A DNA stretch of 22,532 nucleotides from a virus: positions 1-22,532 of the IMG/VR virus record IMGVR_UViG_3300026519_000068. One strand, given 5' to 3'. Under the pieces are notes generated by a model. It was not told the DNA's origin, did no database searches, and saw only the letters and a list, made by a program, of their open reading frames with translations. How positions within the stretch are numbered: the stretch's first letter is position 1; the number at the start of each line of letters is the position of its first letter. This document shows positions 15,018 through 22,305 of the stretch, one piece after another. The position numbers and the translations under genes were made by a program.

Positions 15018-15709
15018 TACCAACCTGCTGATGGTGCTGGAACATCAATGAATCCTAGATCAACATTTGGATCAAATGGCTCTAGTACATCTGAGATATC
15101 GTCTTCTGGATCTACTGTCTCCATCGGAGGAGTGATATCATCTCCAAAAACAATAGGAGACGAATCAGTCTCATTGATTCCGTCAATATCACGAATCTTG
15201 ATCGTTAGCTTCACTCCGGTAAAAGTATTAGTATCTTGGTCATACTGGATATACGCTGGAGACATGAACTTATTTACAATGAATAACTTCCCTTTAGCTG
15301 AGTCTGCACTTATTGGCTCTTTGTAGAAGTCATTAGTAGTTTTAAGGGGAGTGAGATCAATCTGACCTATAACGGACAAGCTCATTGGATCAGCGCCGAG
15401 CTCGTGGAAAAATAGCACCTCACCTACTTGTATCACAAGAAAGTTAAGAGTATCGTCCCCCTCAACAGAGATCCAATCGTGTGTAGTGATCGCTCTCTCA
15501 TTAAGGTATGCATCAGTGAAGGTAGGAGTACTATAACCGCCATCCTCTTCGAAATCTAATCCACGTCTACGACGTATGGATCCGTCCCGGTTCAGATCGA
15601 CGTTATCGATACTCTTAGCTGTGCCAGGCGGATACGTAAGTGGGCTGGACTCAGTATTGAGTCCGCCCACGAAGTTCAAGAATTGTTGCCTAGCTTGCTG
15701 CCTTGGCAT
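15017..15709 (-). CDS. Nozzle (T7 gp12-like) tail protein, N-terminal part
   Basis: The 230-aa protein begins MPRQQARQQFLNFVGGLNTE, followed by PLTYPPGTAKSIDNVDLNRD and RRRRGLDFE. This is the conserved N-terminal signature of gp12-like proteins (GGL-x-T-E-x-SPL-x-YP, then R-R-GL). Its C-terminal 35 residues are very acidic with Pro (ITPPMETVDPEDDISDVLEP), like a linker. It ends in TAA, overlapping the next gene's ATG. In-frame reading past the stop meets another stop two codons later, so read-through does not join the halves. GGAG lies eight bases before the start. It overlaps the acidic protein gene by 20 bases. Confidence 0.78.
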   Translation of the reverse strand: MPRQQARQQFLNFVGGLNTESSPLTYPPGTAKSIDNVDLNRDGSIRRRRGLDFEEDGGYSTPTFTDAYLNERAITTHDWISVEGDDTLNFLVIQVGEVLFFHELGADPMSLSVIGQIDLTPLKTTNDFYKEPISADSAKGKLFIVNKFMSPAYIQYDQDTNTFTGVKLTIKIRDIDGINETDSSPIVFGDDITPPMETVDPEDDISDVLEPFDPNVDLGFIDVPAPSAGW

Positions 15710-16184
15710 CCTCTTTACTCCACCTTGTAGCTAGGTACCGACGTGCTGCCACATCAGCTTTCGAATACGAGGTATACAAACCACGGTACTCCATCGGAAG
15801 TTCACCAGATCCTTGGAATTGGAGTTTGTACCAGTGGCCTTCCTTGGTCTTAATGATTTGGAGGATCGCTCCGTTAGGAGTCCTGCCAACTTCAGAAGGC
15901 TTCCATTCGCCATCATCCCAGTAGTCGCCACCGATGTACCCTTCTGAATCCATCGGAGTCTCTTTCGAGAAATCTTGCTTCTCTACGAAGGTAGCTACTC
16001 CTGCTTCTGACTGTACGGTCTCCACTTCAGTATCCGGCTCGAAAGACAGGTCCAGTTGCTCAGAGGGCTGCTCTAGGCCCGCGCCTTCAGAGGGCTGCTC
16101 TGATGCTTCCTTTGACGCCGTCTTCACTTCGGGGCCAGTTCCCGTGACGTTTTCGTCCGTATGTTGCTCTTGTGTTTCGCTCAT
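15690..16184 (-). CDS. Acidic virion-associated protein with C-terminal domain
   Basis: I chose ATG 16184 (MSETQEQH), which follows GGAGAAAATCA; an ATG 48 bases earlier adds poorly fitting residues. The 164-aa product has a disordered acidic N-terminal half with a duplicated EQPSE segment. A compact C-terminal domain (about 95-160) is rich in Trp, Tyr and Gly (KEGHWYKLQFQGSGELPMEY) and ends in a helix. It lies between adaptor and nozzle genes, so a tail or head-tail role is likely, but I do not recognise it. Its first 98 bases overlap the end of the adaptor gene in another frame. Confidence 0.65.
   Translation of the reverse strand: MSETQEQHTDENVTGTGPEVKTASKEASEQPSEGAGLEQPSEQLDLSFEPDTEVETVQSEAGVATFVEKQDFSKETPMDSEGYIGGDYWDDGEWKPSEVGRTPNGAILQIIKTKEGHWYKLQFQGSGELPMEYRGLYTSYSKADVAARRYLATRWSKEDAKAAS
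16060..16101. repeat. 15-bp direct repeat at the adaptor gene end
   Basis: TCAGAGGGCTGCTCT occurs at 16060-16074 and 16087-16101, period 27 bases. In the acidic gene it gives the repeated EQPSE. The copy at 16087 also contains the stop codon of the adaptor (TGA on the - strand). Confidence 0.8.
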
Positions 16185-16902
16185 TGATTTTCTCCGCTGA
16201 TCGTCTGAGTCTAGAAAGTCCACGAGCTGCACGTCTTTCGTCTACTGGGCTAGCGCCCTGTTTCCAGTACATGAAGGAGGCAGCAGTTACTTCAGCTATG
16301 TATGTGCTGAACATATGATCCGGGATATCCGGAATGAATGTATCGAAATTCGTCCACGTAGGGATTTGCTTTACCCTAGCGAGCGACTTCCCGCCCTGCA
16401 TCGTTGTATCAACGCCCTTGTCGTACGAGTCGAATACTAAGTACTCATCATCGAATGTAGTCCAGTACGTAGGAGCTTCATCATCTATGATGAATAGGTC
16501 CACATCACTGAACGTAGGGACTGTGATCACATTACTTTCACTGGTTCTTCGTGTGAGAACCAGATCTAAAAATTCTGTTGGTTCGAGGTACGTTACAGTT
16601 ACGAATTCTCTGAAAGAAGCCCCAGATTCTGTAGCCTCATACCTGAGATCATCTATCCGTACCACATCAGTGGGGATCTTCAAGTAGTTCGGACGTGTAA
16701 CATCCACTACAGATTCCATAGGTAGCATCTTCAAGAGGTGTGGCCAATCTGATCTATCCATCAGATCGTAGTACACAACCCTAGCTTCTTCTGCTATCTG
16801 GGAGGACTCTATAGTATCTGAGATCGAGTTCACATTATCGTGGTTCATTGCGTCGAGGACACGTTGAACGATCTCAAGAAGAGTTAATCTATTACGGGCC
16901 AT
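16087..16902 (-). CDS. Head-tail adaptor (T7 gp11-like, tail tubular protein A)
   Basis: The 271-aa product fits the gp11-type adaptor (gatekeeper) that joins portal to nozzle. The N-terminal helices (LTLLEIVQRVLDAMNHDNVN, then ARVVYYDLMDRSDWPHLLKM) and a beta core with NYLKIPTDVVRIDDLRYE match the usual pattern. A long C-terminal helix follows (IPDHMFSTYIAEVTAASFMY), ending in an Arg-rich segment. It is longer than T7 gp11 (196 aa). The last 32 codons extend beyond the usual end and overlap the next gene. GAGG lies six bases before the ATG. Confidence 0.78.
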   Translation of the reverse strand: MARNRLTLLEIVQRVLDAMNHDNVNSISDTIESSQIAEEARVVYYDLMDRSDWPHLLKMLPMESVVDVTRPNYLKIPTDVVRIDDLRYEATESGASFREFVTVTYLEPTEFLDLVLTRRTSESNVITVPTFSDVDLFIIDDEAPTYWTTFDDEYLVFDSYDKGVDTTMQGGKSLARVKQIPTWTNFDTFIPDIPDHMFSTYIAEVTAASFMYWKQGASPVDERRAARGLSRLRRSAEKINERNTRATYGRKRHGNWPRSEDGVKGSIRAAL

Positions 16903-16905
16903 ATA

Positions 16906-16938
16906 TTACCTCGACCTCTTTTTAGTCTTGCGTCTCAT
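16906..16938 (-). CDS. Possible 10-codon basic peptide
   Basis: Between the head-fibre-like and adaptor genes, the frame MRRKTKKRSR is complete, with TAA. It resembles the basic tail of the endonuclease VII homologue. The only AGG sits immediately before the ATG, which is a poor ribosome site, so translation is doubtful; it may be a chance reading of the leader. Confidence 0.2.
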   Translation of the reverse strand: MRRKTKKRSR

Positions 16939-16959
16939 CCTTTCAGTAGAATTCACGCC

Positions 16960-17454
16960 TTACGCCCTCGTGATGGTGAACATCAGGGTAGCATTAACCC
17001 CCGAGGTGGCCGCTGTATCTGATGTTACTTGGATGTAATCCCCGACAGCTAGAGTTTTATTAGCTGTAGGTGAGGCTGAATCCACATCACCTGCAGCTGA
17101 ACCTACTTGTGTGATAACAAGTGCGCCGCCAGTGATATTAGTACCATTGATTTTGCAGGTCAGTGTGGTATCTGCCCCAGTGAATGCAGCATCAATAACT
17201 GATCTGATAGAGTCTATCGTTCCAGCTACATTAGTCGGAATAAAGATATCAGTAGTTGTATTGATGTTATTGAAGTGAGTCACGATGTATGCCGTCTTCC
17301 CAGTGATCTCTGACTCTGTCAGATTCCTGAGTTCACCCTGACCAGCATTAGTACTCGAAGGGGTCAGGACCTTCCCAGCATCAGTAGTACCTGCGGAGTC
17401 TATCCCCTTAGGCTCATGGAGCTCACTACCGGTAAGAGTATTATGTACAGGCAT
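16960..17454 (-). CDS. Head-fibre- or decoration-like structural protein
   Basis: The 164-aa protein begins MPVHNTLTGSELHEPKGIDS. The ELHEPKG segment and the Ser/Thr/Gly-rich stretch after it (about 15-50) are typical of phage structural proteins that attach a small fibre or knob to the head. The C-terminal region (about 55-164) is Thr/Val/Ala-rich beta sequence with no cysteine except one, like a beta-sandwich domain. AAGGA lies nine bases before the ATG. It follows the capsid and decoration-like genes, so a role on the head surface is likely; binding to the cell or tail is also possible. Confidence 0.65.
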   Translation of the reverse strand: MPVHNTLTGSELHEPKGIDSAGTTDAGKVLTPSSTNAGQGELRNLTESEITGKTAYIVTHFNNINTTTDIFIPTNVAGTIDSIRSVIDAAFTGADTTLTCKINGTNITGGALVITQVGSAAGDVDSASPTANKTLAVGDYIQVTSDTAATSGVNATLMFTITRA

Positions 17455-17457
17455 AAT

Positions 17458-17535
17458 CTATTTCCTTGCTCTACGTTTACGAGGCTTCATTGACTTCTTC
17501 ATCACCTTCTTCTTGGACTTCTTCTTACCCTTCAT
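17458..17535 (-). CDS. Very basic microprotein (25 aa)
   Basis: The product is almost entirely Lys/Arg: MKGKKKSKKK, then VMKKSMKPRKRRARK. AAGGA lies nine bases before the ATG, and the preceding gene stops one base upstream; the next ATG follows the stop by three bases. This exact fit and the ribosome site support translation. Its protamine-like make-up suggests it binds DNA or RNA, perhaps in the capsid, but no family is known to me. Confidence 0.55.
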   Translation of the reverse strand: MKGKKKSKKKVMKKSMKPRKRRARK

Positions 17536-17536
17536 A

Positions 17537-17680
17537 CTAATCGTCCTTAGACTTCTTCTTGAAGAGCCGCTTGGATTTCTTTTCCTCTTTAACTTCAACA
17601 GAGGCAGCAGCTGAAGCTGCTTGAGCCTTCCGTTGTTCTTTTGCCATCCGTCTGGCATTCATGAATGAATTATTAGTCAT
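17537..17680 (-). CDS. Small basic alanine-rich protein (47 aa)
   Basis: ATG at 17680 follows AGGA by six bases. The product MTNNSFMNARRMAKEQRKAQ continues into an Ala/Ser stretch, then a Lys/Arg-rich tail (KSKRLFKKKSKDD). It looks like a short helix with a charged tail. It sits between the decoration-like and head-fibre-like genes, downstream of the structured spacer. Function is unknown; a capsid-internal or nucleic-acid-binding role is possible. Confidence 0.6.
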   Translation of the reverse strand: MTNNSFMNARRMAKEQRKAQAASAAASVEVKEEKKSKRLFKKKSKDD

Positions 17681-17698
17681 CTCTAATCCTTAGGTTGG

Positions 17699-17764
17699 TC
17701 GGGCGAGGGGGCGCTAGGCCCCCAATCCATAATGGATGTTCCGCCCGATAAGCTAATAAGCTTA
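17699..17764 (-). other. Multi-stem RNA element between head genes
   Basis: On the message strand, the stop codon of the 181-aa gene lies in a hairpin (arms TAAGCT and AGCTTA, loop of four, 17749-17764). Next comes an outer 7-bp stem (TCGGGCG 17699-17705 with CGCCCGA 17742-17748) enclosing two hairpins. One has arms ATCCA/TGGAT (17725-17729, 17733-17737). The other has arms GGGGGC/GCCCCC (17707-17712, 17718-17723). This is a three-way junction. No T-run follows, so simple termination is unlikely; attenuation, processing or protection of the capsid message are options. Confidence 0.6.
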
Positions 17765-18307
17765 CAACGAGCCTTGGATCGTAGTGATCGGATCCAGAGG
17801 CGTGCTATCCGGCATCGGCTTCTGGTACTTGATAACAAGTACACCGTCGCCTGCCGTCAGAACGGGGGAAGTGCCCCCGAGCTCGATGCTGACGTACGCA
17901 TCAGCACTACCTACGGTAGTACCAACGAGTGCGCCATCCAGAGCGATAACAGCGTTAGCGCCCATTGCGGCGGGAGCTTTCGCAGTTATCAGTCCATCAG
18001 CATCAATAGCAGTACCATCTGCTTGAACAACGCCGAAGGCCAAGGTCGGAGAAGTACCCGACATCGTTACCGCAGTATCCACTCGGAAGTGGCCTTCCAG
18101 AATCACTGCATCAGCAGGGAGCTGGATGGATTTCACACTGGGAGCAGTACCTGCCGCTACCGGCGGGTTGTCCCAGTCAAAAACTACTACGAGTTCTTCT
18201 TCATTGCCCATCGTCCGAACCGTTCCAGCGTTAGGATTCTTAGAATCCCGAGTGCCGAAACCAACCACGAGGCCGTCACTATTAGTCCACGTATTTCCGC
18301 GTGCCAT
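17762..18307 (-). CDS. Capsid decoration-like protein
   Basis: The 181-aa product is rich in Ala, Gly, Val and Thr with alternating hydrophobic residues, a beta-sandwich pattern. Segments include EELVVVFDWDNPP (about 37-50), PADAVILEGHFRVDTAVTMS and VSIELGGTSPVLTAGDGVLV. It has no cysteine. It sits directly after the major capsid gene, 12 bases away, with GAGGT eight bases before its ATG, the usual place for a decoration or auxiliary head protein. A minor capsid role fits, but no known family is identified. Confidence 0.65.
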   Translation of the reverse strand: MARGNTWTNSDGLVVGFGTRDSKNPNAGTVRTMGNEEELVVVFDWDNPPVAAGTAPSVKSIQLPADAVILEGHFRVDTAVTMSGTSPTLAFGVVQADGTAIDADGLITAKAPAAMGANAVIALDGALVGTTVGSADAYVSIELGGTSPVLTAGDGVLVIKYQKPMPDSTPLDPITTIQGSL

Positions 18308-18319
18308 AATTGTTACCTC

Positions 18320-19288
18320 TTAGTTCAGGGTCGTGCTAGAAACGAGAGTTACCAGCGTTTCCGGACGATAAAGTGCAAGACCGAAGCGTGCAGACATCTG
18401 ATGGTACTCAGTCTCCTTGTCCTCATCACGCCAGGACTTAATTACCGGACGCCGACGCCATGCGCCGATGAACGGGAGGTTAGCCCTATCGGAAGCGGAG
18501 AAGAAGATATTAGCCACATCACCCGTGGTACCAGTAGTAAGATTACCTTGGTAGTCAGCGAGACTAGCCTCATCGCTATCCAGAGTATCGAGGTAGTTCG
18601 ACGTATAGAGGTCGATACCATAGATGTTCCGAATGAAGCGGAAGCCAGAACCGATACCAGTATTGATGATACCTTGGTACTGAGGGTTATCTGCCGTAAC
18701 TACTTGAGAGCTGATGTTCGTGTTGAACTCGAAGGACGGATCGACGATGCCGATCATAACGCTATTACCAGCGTTAGCCTTCTTCAGAGCGTAGTTCACA
18801 TAAGCCAGATCTTGGATGGTGATCACACGGCCGGTGCCATTCGCTACGAAGCGATGAGCAGCGCCGTTGATCGTGTTTGCATTGTTTGAGGTCTGTTCGC
18901 GCTGCAGACGGAGTACCCGAGTTTCAAGATACTCTTGAAATGAACGAGTCATCCGATCAGGCAGTGTGGACAGGACTTGCATAGCCATGAAATCGTCTTC
19001 GAGGAATACGTCCGTGAACGGTACTTTAACACCTACGAATTCGTTGATGTTAAATACGAACTGGCCGCTATCCGGACGACGATCAGGCAGGCTCGTAGCC
19101 TCTGCCATTTGGTCAATCGTCAATTCACCCACGGAGTTGATCTTGTAGTTAGATCCATCCGTGAAGTCACCGATATAATTAACCCACTGCTCGGCGAACA
19201 AATCATCCCGCAGGACATCTTTCAACATAGTGTTGAAGATCTCATTCCTGTGAAAATGATTATTACCCCATGAGCTATCTAGAGCCAT
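18320..19288 (-). CDS. Major capsid protein
   Basis: The 322-aa protein has the layout of a podovirus HK97-fold capsid subunit. An N-terminal arm precedes a short beta segment with ITVGELTIDQMAE-like sequence (here INSVGELTIDQMAEATSLPD). The E-loop/P-domain region (GQFVFNINEFVGVKVPFTDV) and a long spine helix (RMTRSFQEYLETRVLRLQRE) follow. A nucleotide-independent A-domain comes next (about 150-300) with GIVDPSFEFN and FRFIRNIYGIDLYTSNYL. It follows the scaffold gene, with AAGGAT before the ATG. Head-gene order portal, scaffold, capsid supports the call. Confidence 0.85.
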   Translation of the reverse strand: MALDSSWGNNHFHRNEIFNTMLKDVLRDDLFAEQWVNYIGDFTDGSNYKINSVGELTIDQMAEATSLPDRRPDSGQFVFNINEFVGVKVPFTDVFLEDDFMAMQVLSTLPDRMTRSFQEYLETRVLRLQREQTSNNANTINGAAHRFVANGTGRVITIQDLAYVNYALKKANAGNSVMIGIVDPSFEFNTNISSQVVTADNPQYQGIINTGIGSGFRFIRNIYGIDLYTSNYLDTLDSDEASLADYQGNLTTGTTGDVANIFFSASDRANLPFIGAWRRRPVIKSWRDEDKETEYHQMSARFGLALYRPETLVTLVSSTTLN

Positions 19289-19303
19289 GGTTTATCCTTA
19301 TAA

Positions 19304-20056
19304 TTAATTGCCGAAGGTGGAGCCCTTCTCAGATGCCTTCTCAAGAATATGACGCCGGTACTGAGCCTGAAATTCAGGATTCTCCCAAGTTCTGCGAGCT
19401 TCGATACCCTCGGGGGTATTCATGAGCCGAAGAGTTGAGATCCGTCTGTATTTAGCCTCGATATCTGCATCAGAATCTATAGGGGCACTAAGGGATCCAG
19501 TTGTGGGAGAAGGAGTCTGTCCTTTCGGGGTACCTAGAAGTTCCATGAATACCTTCGGGGAGGTACGAGCGTAGTTCTCGATCTGTTCAAGTGAGAGGTC
19601 CAGTTCTTGTGCCCGTTGCTGGACGTAAGATTTGTACCCATCACCGAATTTCTCTTGAGCAGCGCGTACTGCCTCAGCAGCATTCTGTTCTTCAAGGGCC
19701 TGCTGTTGTGCAGCAGAGAGATCCCGGAAGACTTCTTCCTTCAGTTTATTTAGCAACTGTGTCTCGTCGATTTGCGGGGATGTCGTCCCAGGCGTATCGT
19801 TCGGTTGCTGAAGTCCATCTAGGAGATCATCTATAGATTTAGCTTTCTGCAATTCCTCTTGAAGCTCTCTGATCTGGGACCGGAACTGTGCGGTTTCAGT
19901 CTCAAGATTCTTGATATGCTCCTGAGCGTTAGCGTTCTGCTTCAAAATCTTAGAGATATCTTCCTGTGAGAAGGACGGTTCGCCTTTATCCTGATTGTCG
20001 TCAGAGAAAAGGCTCTGATTATCAGGGGTCACCTGGTTCTGATTGTCATCAGTCAT
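19304..20056 (-). CDS. Capsid assembly scaffolding protein
   Basis: The 250-aa product is acidic, Gln/Glu-rich and largely helical. A disordered N-terminus (DDNQNQVTPDNQSLFSDDNQ) leads into a coiled coil at about 40-75 (HIKNLETETAQFRSQIRELQ). A second helical region at about 100-175 follows, then a Pro/Ser/Thr-rich linker and a basic C-terminal segment (RRHILEKASEK) that would contact the capsid. This is the usual make-up of T7 gp9-type scaffolds. It lies immediately before the capsid gene. GAGGA precedes the ATG. It directs procapsid assembly and leaves before DNA packaging. Confidence 0.85.
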   Translation of the reverse strand: MTDDNQNQVTPDNQSLFSDDNQDKGEPSFSQEDISKILKQNANAQEHIKNLETETAQFRSQIRELQEELQKAKSIDDLLDGLQQPNDTPGTTSPQIDETQLLNKLKEEVFRDLSAAQQQALEEQNAAEAVRAAQEKFGDGYKSYVQQRAQELDLSLEQIENYARTSPKVFMELLGTPKGQTPSPTTGSLSAPIDSDADIEAKYRRISTLRLMNTPEGIEARRTWENPEFQAQYRRHILEKASEKGSTFGN

Positions 20057-20058
20057 AG

Positions 20059-20292
20059 TTATTCCTCGGGTAAAAGTTTAAGTACAGATCGGAGGCCCCG
20101 TCGCTCTCCGATAGTACGTGAGAGGTGCTCGAGGGTGATATCCTCGACCTCCTCGTGTTCATATGTAGCTTCGATACCACTTTTCAGTGCTAACCGAAGT
20201 TGTTTAGCAAGTACTGAGCTCGTGAGTTCCCGTTCGAGCTGGTTCTGTTGCTCCTCAGTGAGGCCTTTAGATAGCTTCGCCGGGGTTCTCAT
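20059..20292 (-). CDS. Small helical protein between portal and scaffold genes
   Basis: The start is ATG at 20292 (MRTPAKLSKG); a TTG just upstream would only add one residue. The 77-aa protein is charged and helical (LTEEQQNQLERELTSSVLAK, then EATYEHEEVEDITLEHLSRT), with no membrane segment. It overlaps the portal gene by 26 bases and is followed by the scaffold gene. A role in head assembly is likely from location only; I do not recognise the family. Confidence 0.7.
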   Translation of the reverse strand: MRTPAKLSKGLTEEQQNQLERELTSSVLAKQLRLALKSGIEATYEHEEVEDITLEHLSRTIGERRGLRSVLKLLPEE

Positions 20293-22045
20293 CAATACTT
20301 ACCTGTTGTTCGACTGCGATCTGTTCTTGGGCAGCAGATTGGAGCCTAGTGAGTTCAAGTTCTTCCTGTACCCTACCGAATTTCTCGAAAAGTTCGAGCC
20401 TCTTGAAGCCAAGGAGGTCTTCCCAAGCTCTAGCGAGGTTTTCGGCAGGGAAATGCTGCGCTAACATCGGATCTGTGGACATCGCAACCATGAATTGTTG
20501 TAAATTCTGTACCAACGTAGCCTGTCTTGCGAAATGACGTGCTCCAATCGGTACTAAAGTGCCATTAGCAAGGAGATCTTCCTTCGTAACTTGGAGGAAC
20601 TCCGCCACGCCGAAGTCATCGTCCACTATCCGAACGATATCCGTGGTATTCAAGTTCCTACGAGCTACTTCTATCTCTGCATTGATGATAGGTTCAAGGA
20701 ATTGCTCTTCGAAGTACGTAACTTTCGCTTGGAAAATCCTTGAAGCAGCATTCTGGAGAGAGGAGACCTCAAAGGCAGTCTTCTCGCCGGGGGTTCTGAT
20801 CCCCATAGCTTCACGTGGAGCGCCAGCGTACTCTTCCATCTGAGCTTCTTTACGCTGGATCTGAAAGTCTGCATTCAGAACCGTGGTATCAGGGGTAAGA
20901 TGCTGTACATCACCGCCTATGCTCGGATCATTAACGTAATAATCGATAGCGGAGCCTCTATGCTCCATATCTACATCGCCTTTGATCACCCGATCAGGAT
21001 CGATCATCTGATCGAAGGCATCAGCCCGAGCGTTCTCGAGATGATTAATGAGGTACTGCATTCCTACGAGGTTATCGAGTGGCCCCATAGCCCAGAGATT
21101 ATCTGGACGGAGCCGCCAGCCTACGTGAAAGATGTATGGCCTACCGGACCATGTATTCAAAGGTTCGGATCGTAAAATATATTGGCGATCTACAACCGTT
21201 ATTACATAATTCTTAAGCCAGACATCATTATTCGTATCATAAATATCCCCGTAGAACTCGAGGATCTCTACATACCCAGATTTGTAGTACTGAGATGCTG
21301 ATCCGAACCCATCGAATTGCATCTGGACATGCTTATCGACAGAGGTATCTGTCATCTGTTTCAGTACTTCTCTATTCTTTGTGATCAGATTGATGATATC
21401 TGCAGAATACTGGAGATCAGGATTCTCTTCCAGATCCCTATGTAGCTCCCCAAGAGTCTTCAATGTACGTATGATCTTAGGGGAATCTTTGAAGGAAGTA
21501 GCTAGTGGATTAAAGACGATATCATCAGGAGAGATCCGATAGATCACAGGGCCGATGTAGCCCGAGAGAACTTCCCCAGTCTCAGGATCTTGATGGAACT
21601 CCTGCTTGTACGTTACACCACAGAAGGCATTCCCATATAGGATCCAATCATCTAGAGTCTTCATTATCTCTTGGAAGAATTTATTCAGGCGATGCTTAGT
21701 TTTGATATATGCTAGTACTGCGATACGCTTATCAAATGCCTCAGATTCCGCATCATTCCCCTCGAATCGAAGCCAATCCTCATGGGGGAATAGTGCACTG
21801 AAGTAATTAGCCAAGAGGTTATCAGCTATCTGGGATATCTTAGGGATATGTGTAGTATGGCTATGTGGATTCTGTACGTTCGTGGTTTCTTGTACAGAAG
21901 TAGCATATCTATATTTCTTATTTTCCTCTACGCGAGAACGCCACTCAGCCCGAGAGCCATTCCATACTTCCCAGTTCGTAGAGATCTCTACTGCTAGAGG
22001 TTGCCCTGGTACTAAATCAAAATCTAGGGAATCAGCCCCACTCAT
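20267..22045 (-). CDS. Portal protein (head-tail connector)
   Basis: The 592-aa product shows podovirus portal features. IADNLLANYFSALFPHEDWL (about 72-91) lies in the N-terminal region. The wing/stem zone has DDWILYGNAFCGVTYKQEF, YRISPDDIVFNPLATSFKD and RPYIFHVGWRLRPDNLWAMG. NARADAFDQMIDPDRVI precedes the C-terminal crown-like helices, with GIRTPGEKTAFEVSSLQNAA about 420-440, a conserved portal segment. Length is near T7 gp8 (536 aa) and larger relatives. The dodecamer forms the DNA entry ring and binds terminase and the gp11-like adaptor. Its ATG overlaps the previous stop (ATGA). Confidence 0.9.
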   Translation of the reverse strand: MSGADSLDFDLVPGQPLAVEISTNWEVWNGSRAEWRSRVEENKKYRYATSVQETTNVQNPHSHTTHIPKISQIADNLLANYFSALFPHEDWLRFEGNDAESEAFDKRIAVLAYIKTKHRLNKFFQEIMKTLDDWILYGNAFCGVTYKQEFHQDPETGEVLSGYIGPVIYRISPDDIVFNPLATSFKDSPKIIRTLKTLGELHRDLEENPDLQYSADIINLITKNREVLKQMTDTSVDKHVQMQFDGFGSASQYYKSGYVEILEFYGDIYDTNNDVWLKNYVITVVDRQYILRSEPLNTWSGRPYIFHVGWRLRPDNLWAMGPLDNLVGMQYLINHLENARADAFDQMIDPDRVIKGDVDMEHRGSAIDYYVNDPSIGGDVQHLTPDTTVLNADFQIQRKEAQMEEYAGAPREAMGIRTPGEKTAFEVSSLQNAASRIFQAKVTYFEEQFLEPIINAEIEVARRNLNTTDIVRIVDDDFGVAEFLQVTKEDLLANGTLVPIGARHFARQATLVQNLQQFMVAMSTDPMLAQHFPAENLARAWEDLLGFKRLELFEKFGRVQEELELTRLQSAAQEQIAVEQQVSIDENPGEAI

Positions 22046-22293
22046 GATACAGCCCTTACGTAGTTCAAGATCACGAAGACTAAGCCAAGTACAGAGATCA
22101 GGGAGATCACTATCCTACAAGCTACCTTCAATTGTACACTGATCTCTCTAGCGAGGTCTCTGTTCTCCCGGATATCTATAGAGATAGCTGTGAGGTCTTT
22201 CTGTACCCTGTTGAGCTTAGTATCCATCACCGCCATTTCCTTCTCCGTACTCTCTATTCGTTCTAATAGTTGATCGTGACTCACTTCTGCCAT
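22042..22293 (-). CDS. XhlA-like coiled-coil membrane protein
   Basis: The 83-aa protein begins with a coiled coil of about 55 residues (LLERIESTEKEMAVMDTKLN). A hydrophobic C-terminal helix follows at about 58-80 (ACRIVISLISVLGLVFVILN). The layout matches haemolysin XhlA-type proteins, which anchor in the membrane by the C-terminus and help holins in some phages. Here it lies between the terminase and portal genes, far from the lysis cluster and in the late operon. It may be a lysis accessory protein or a spanin-like part, or something else with the same layout; no signal or lipobox is seen. Confidence 0.55.
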   Translation of the reverse strand: MAEVSHDQLLERIESTEKEMAVMDTKLNRVQKDLTAISIDIRENRDLAREISVQLKVACRIVISLISVLGLVFVILNYVRAVS

Positions 22294-22305
22294 TCTTAAG
22301 CCCTA

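Noticed and set aside
17732-18889. 385-codon + strand ORF opposite the decoration-like and capsid genes
   Set aside because: It lies antisense to two well-supported head genes with good ribosome sites. Its translation is Arg/Ser/His-rich, lacks domain-like features and looks like a composition shadow.
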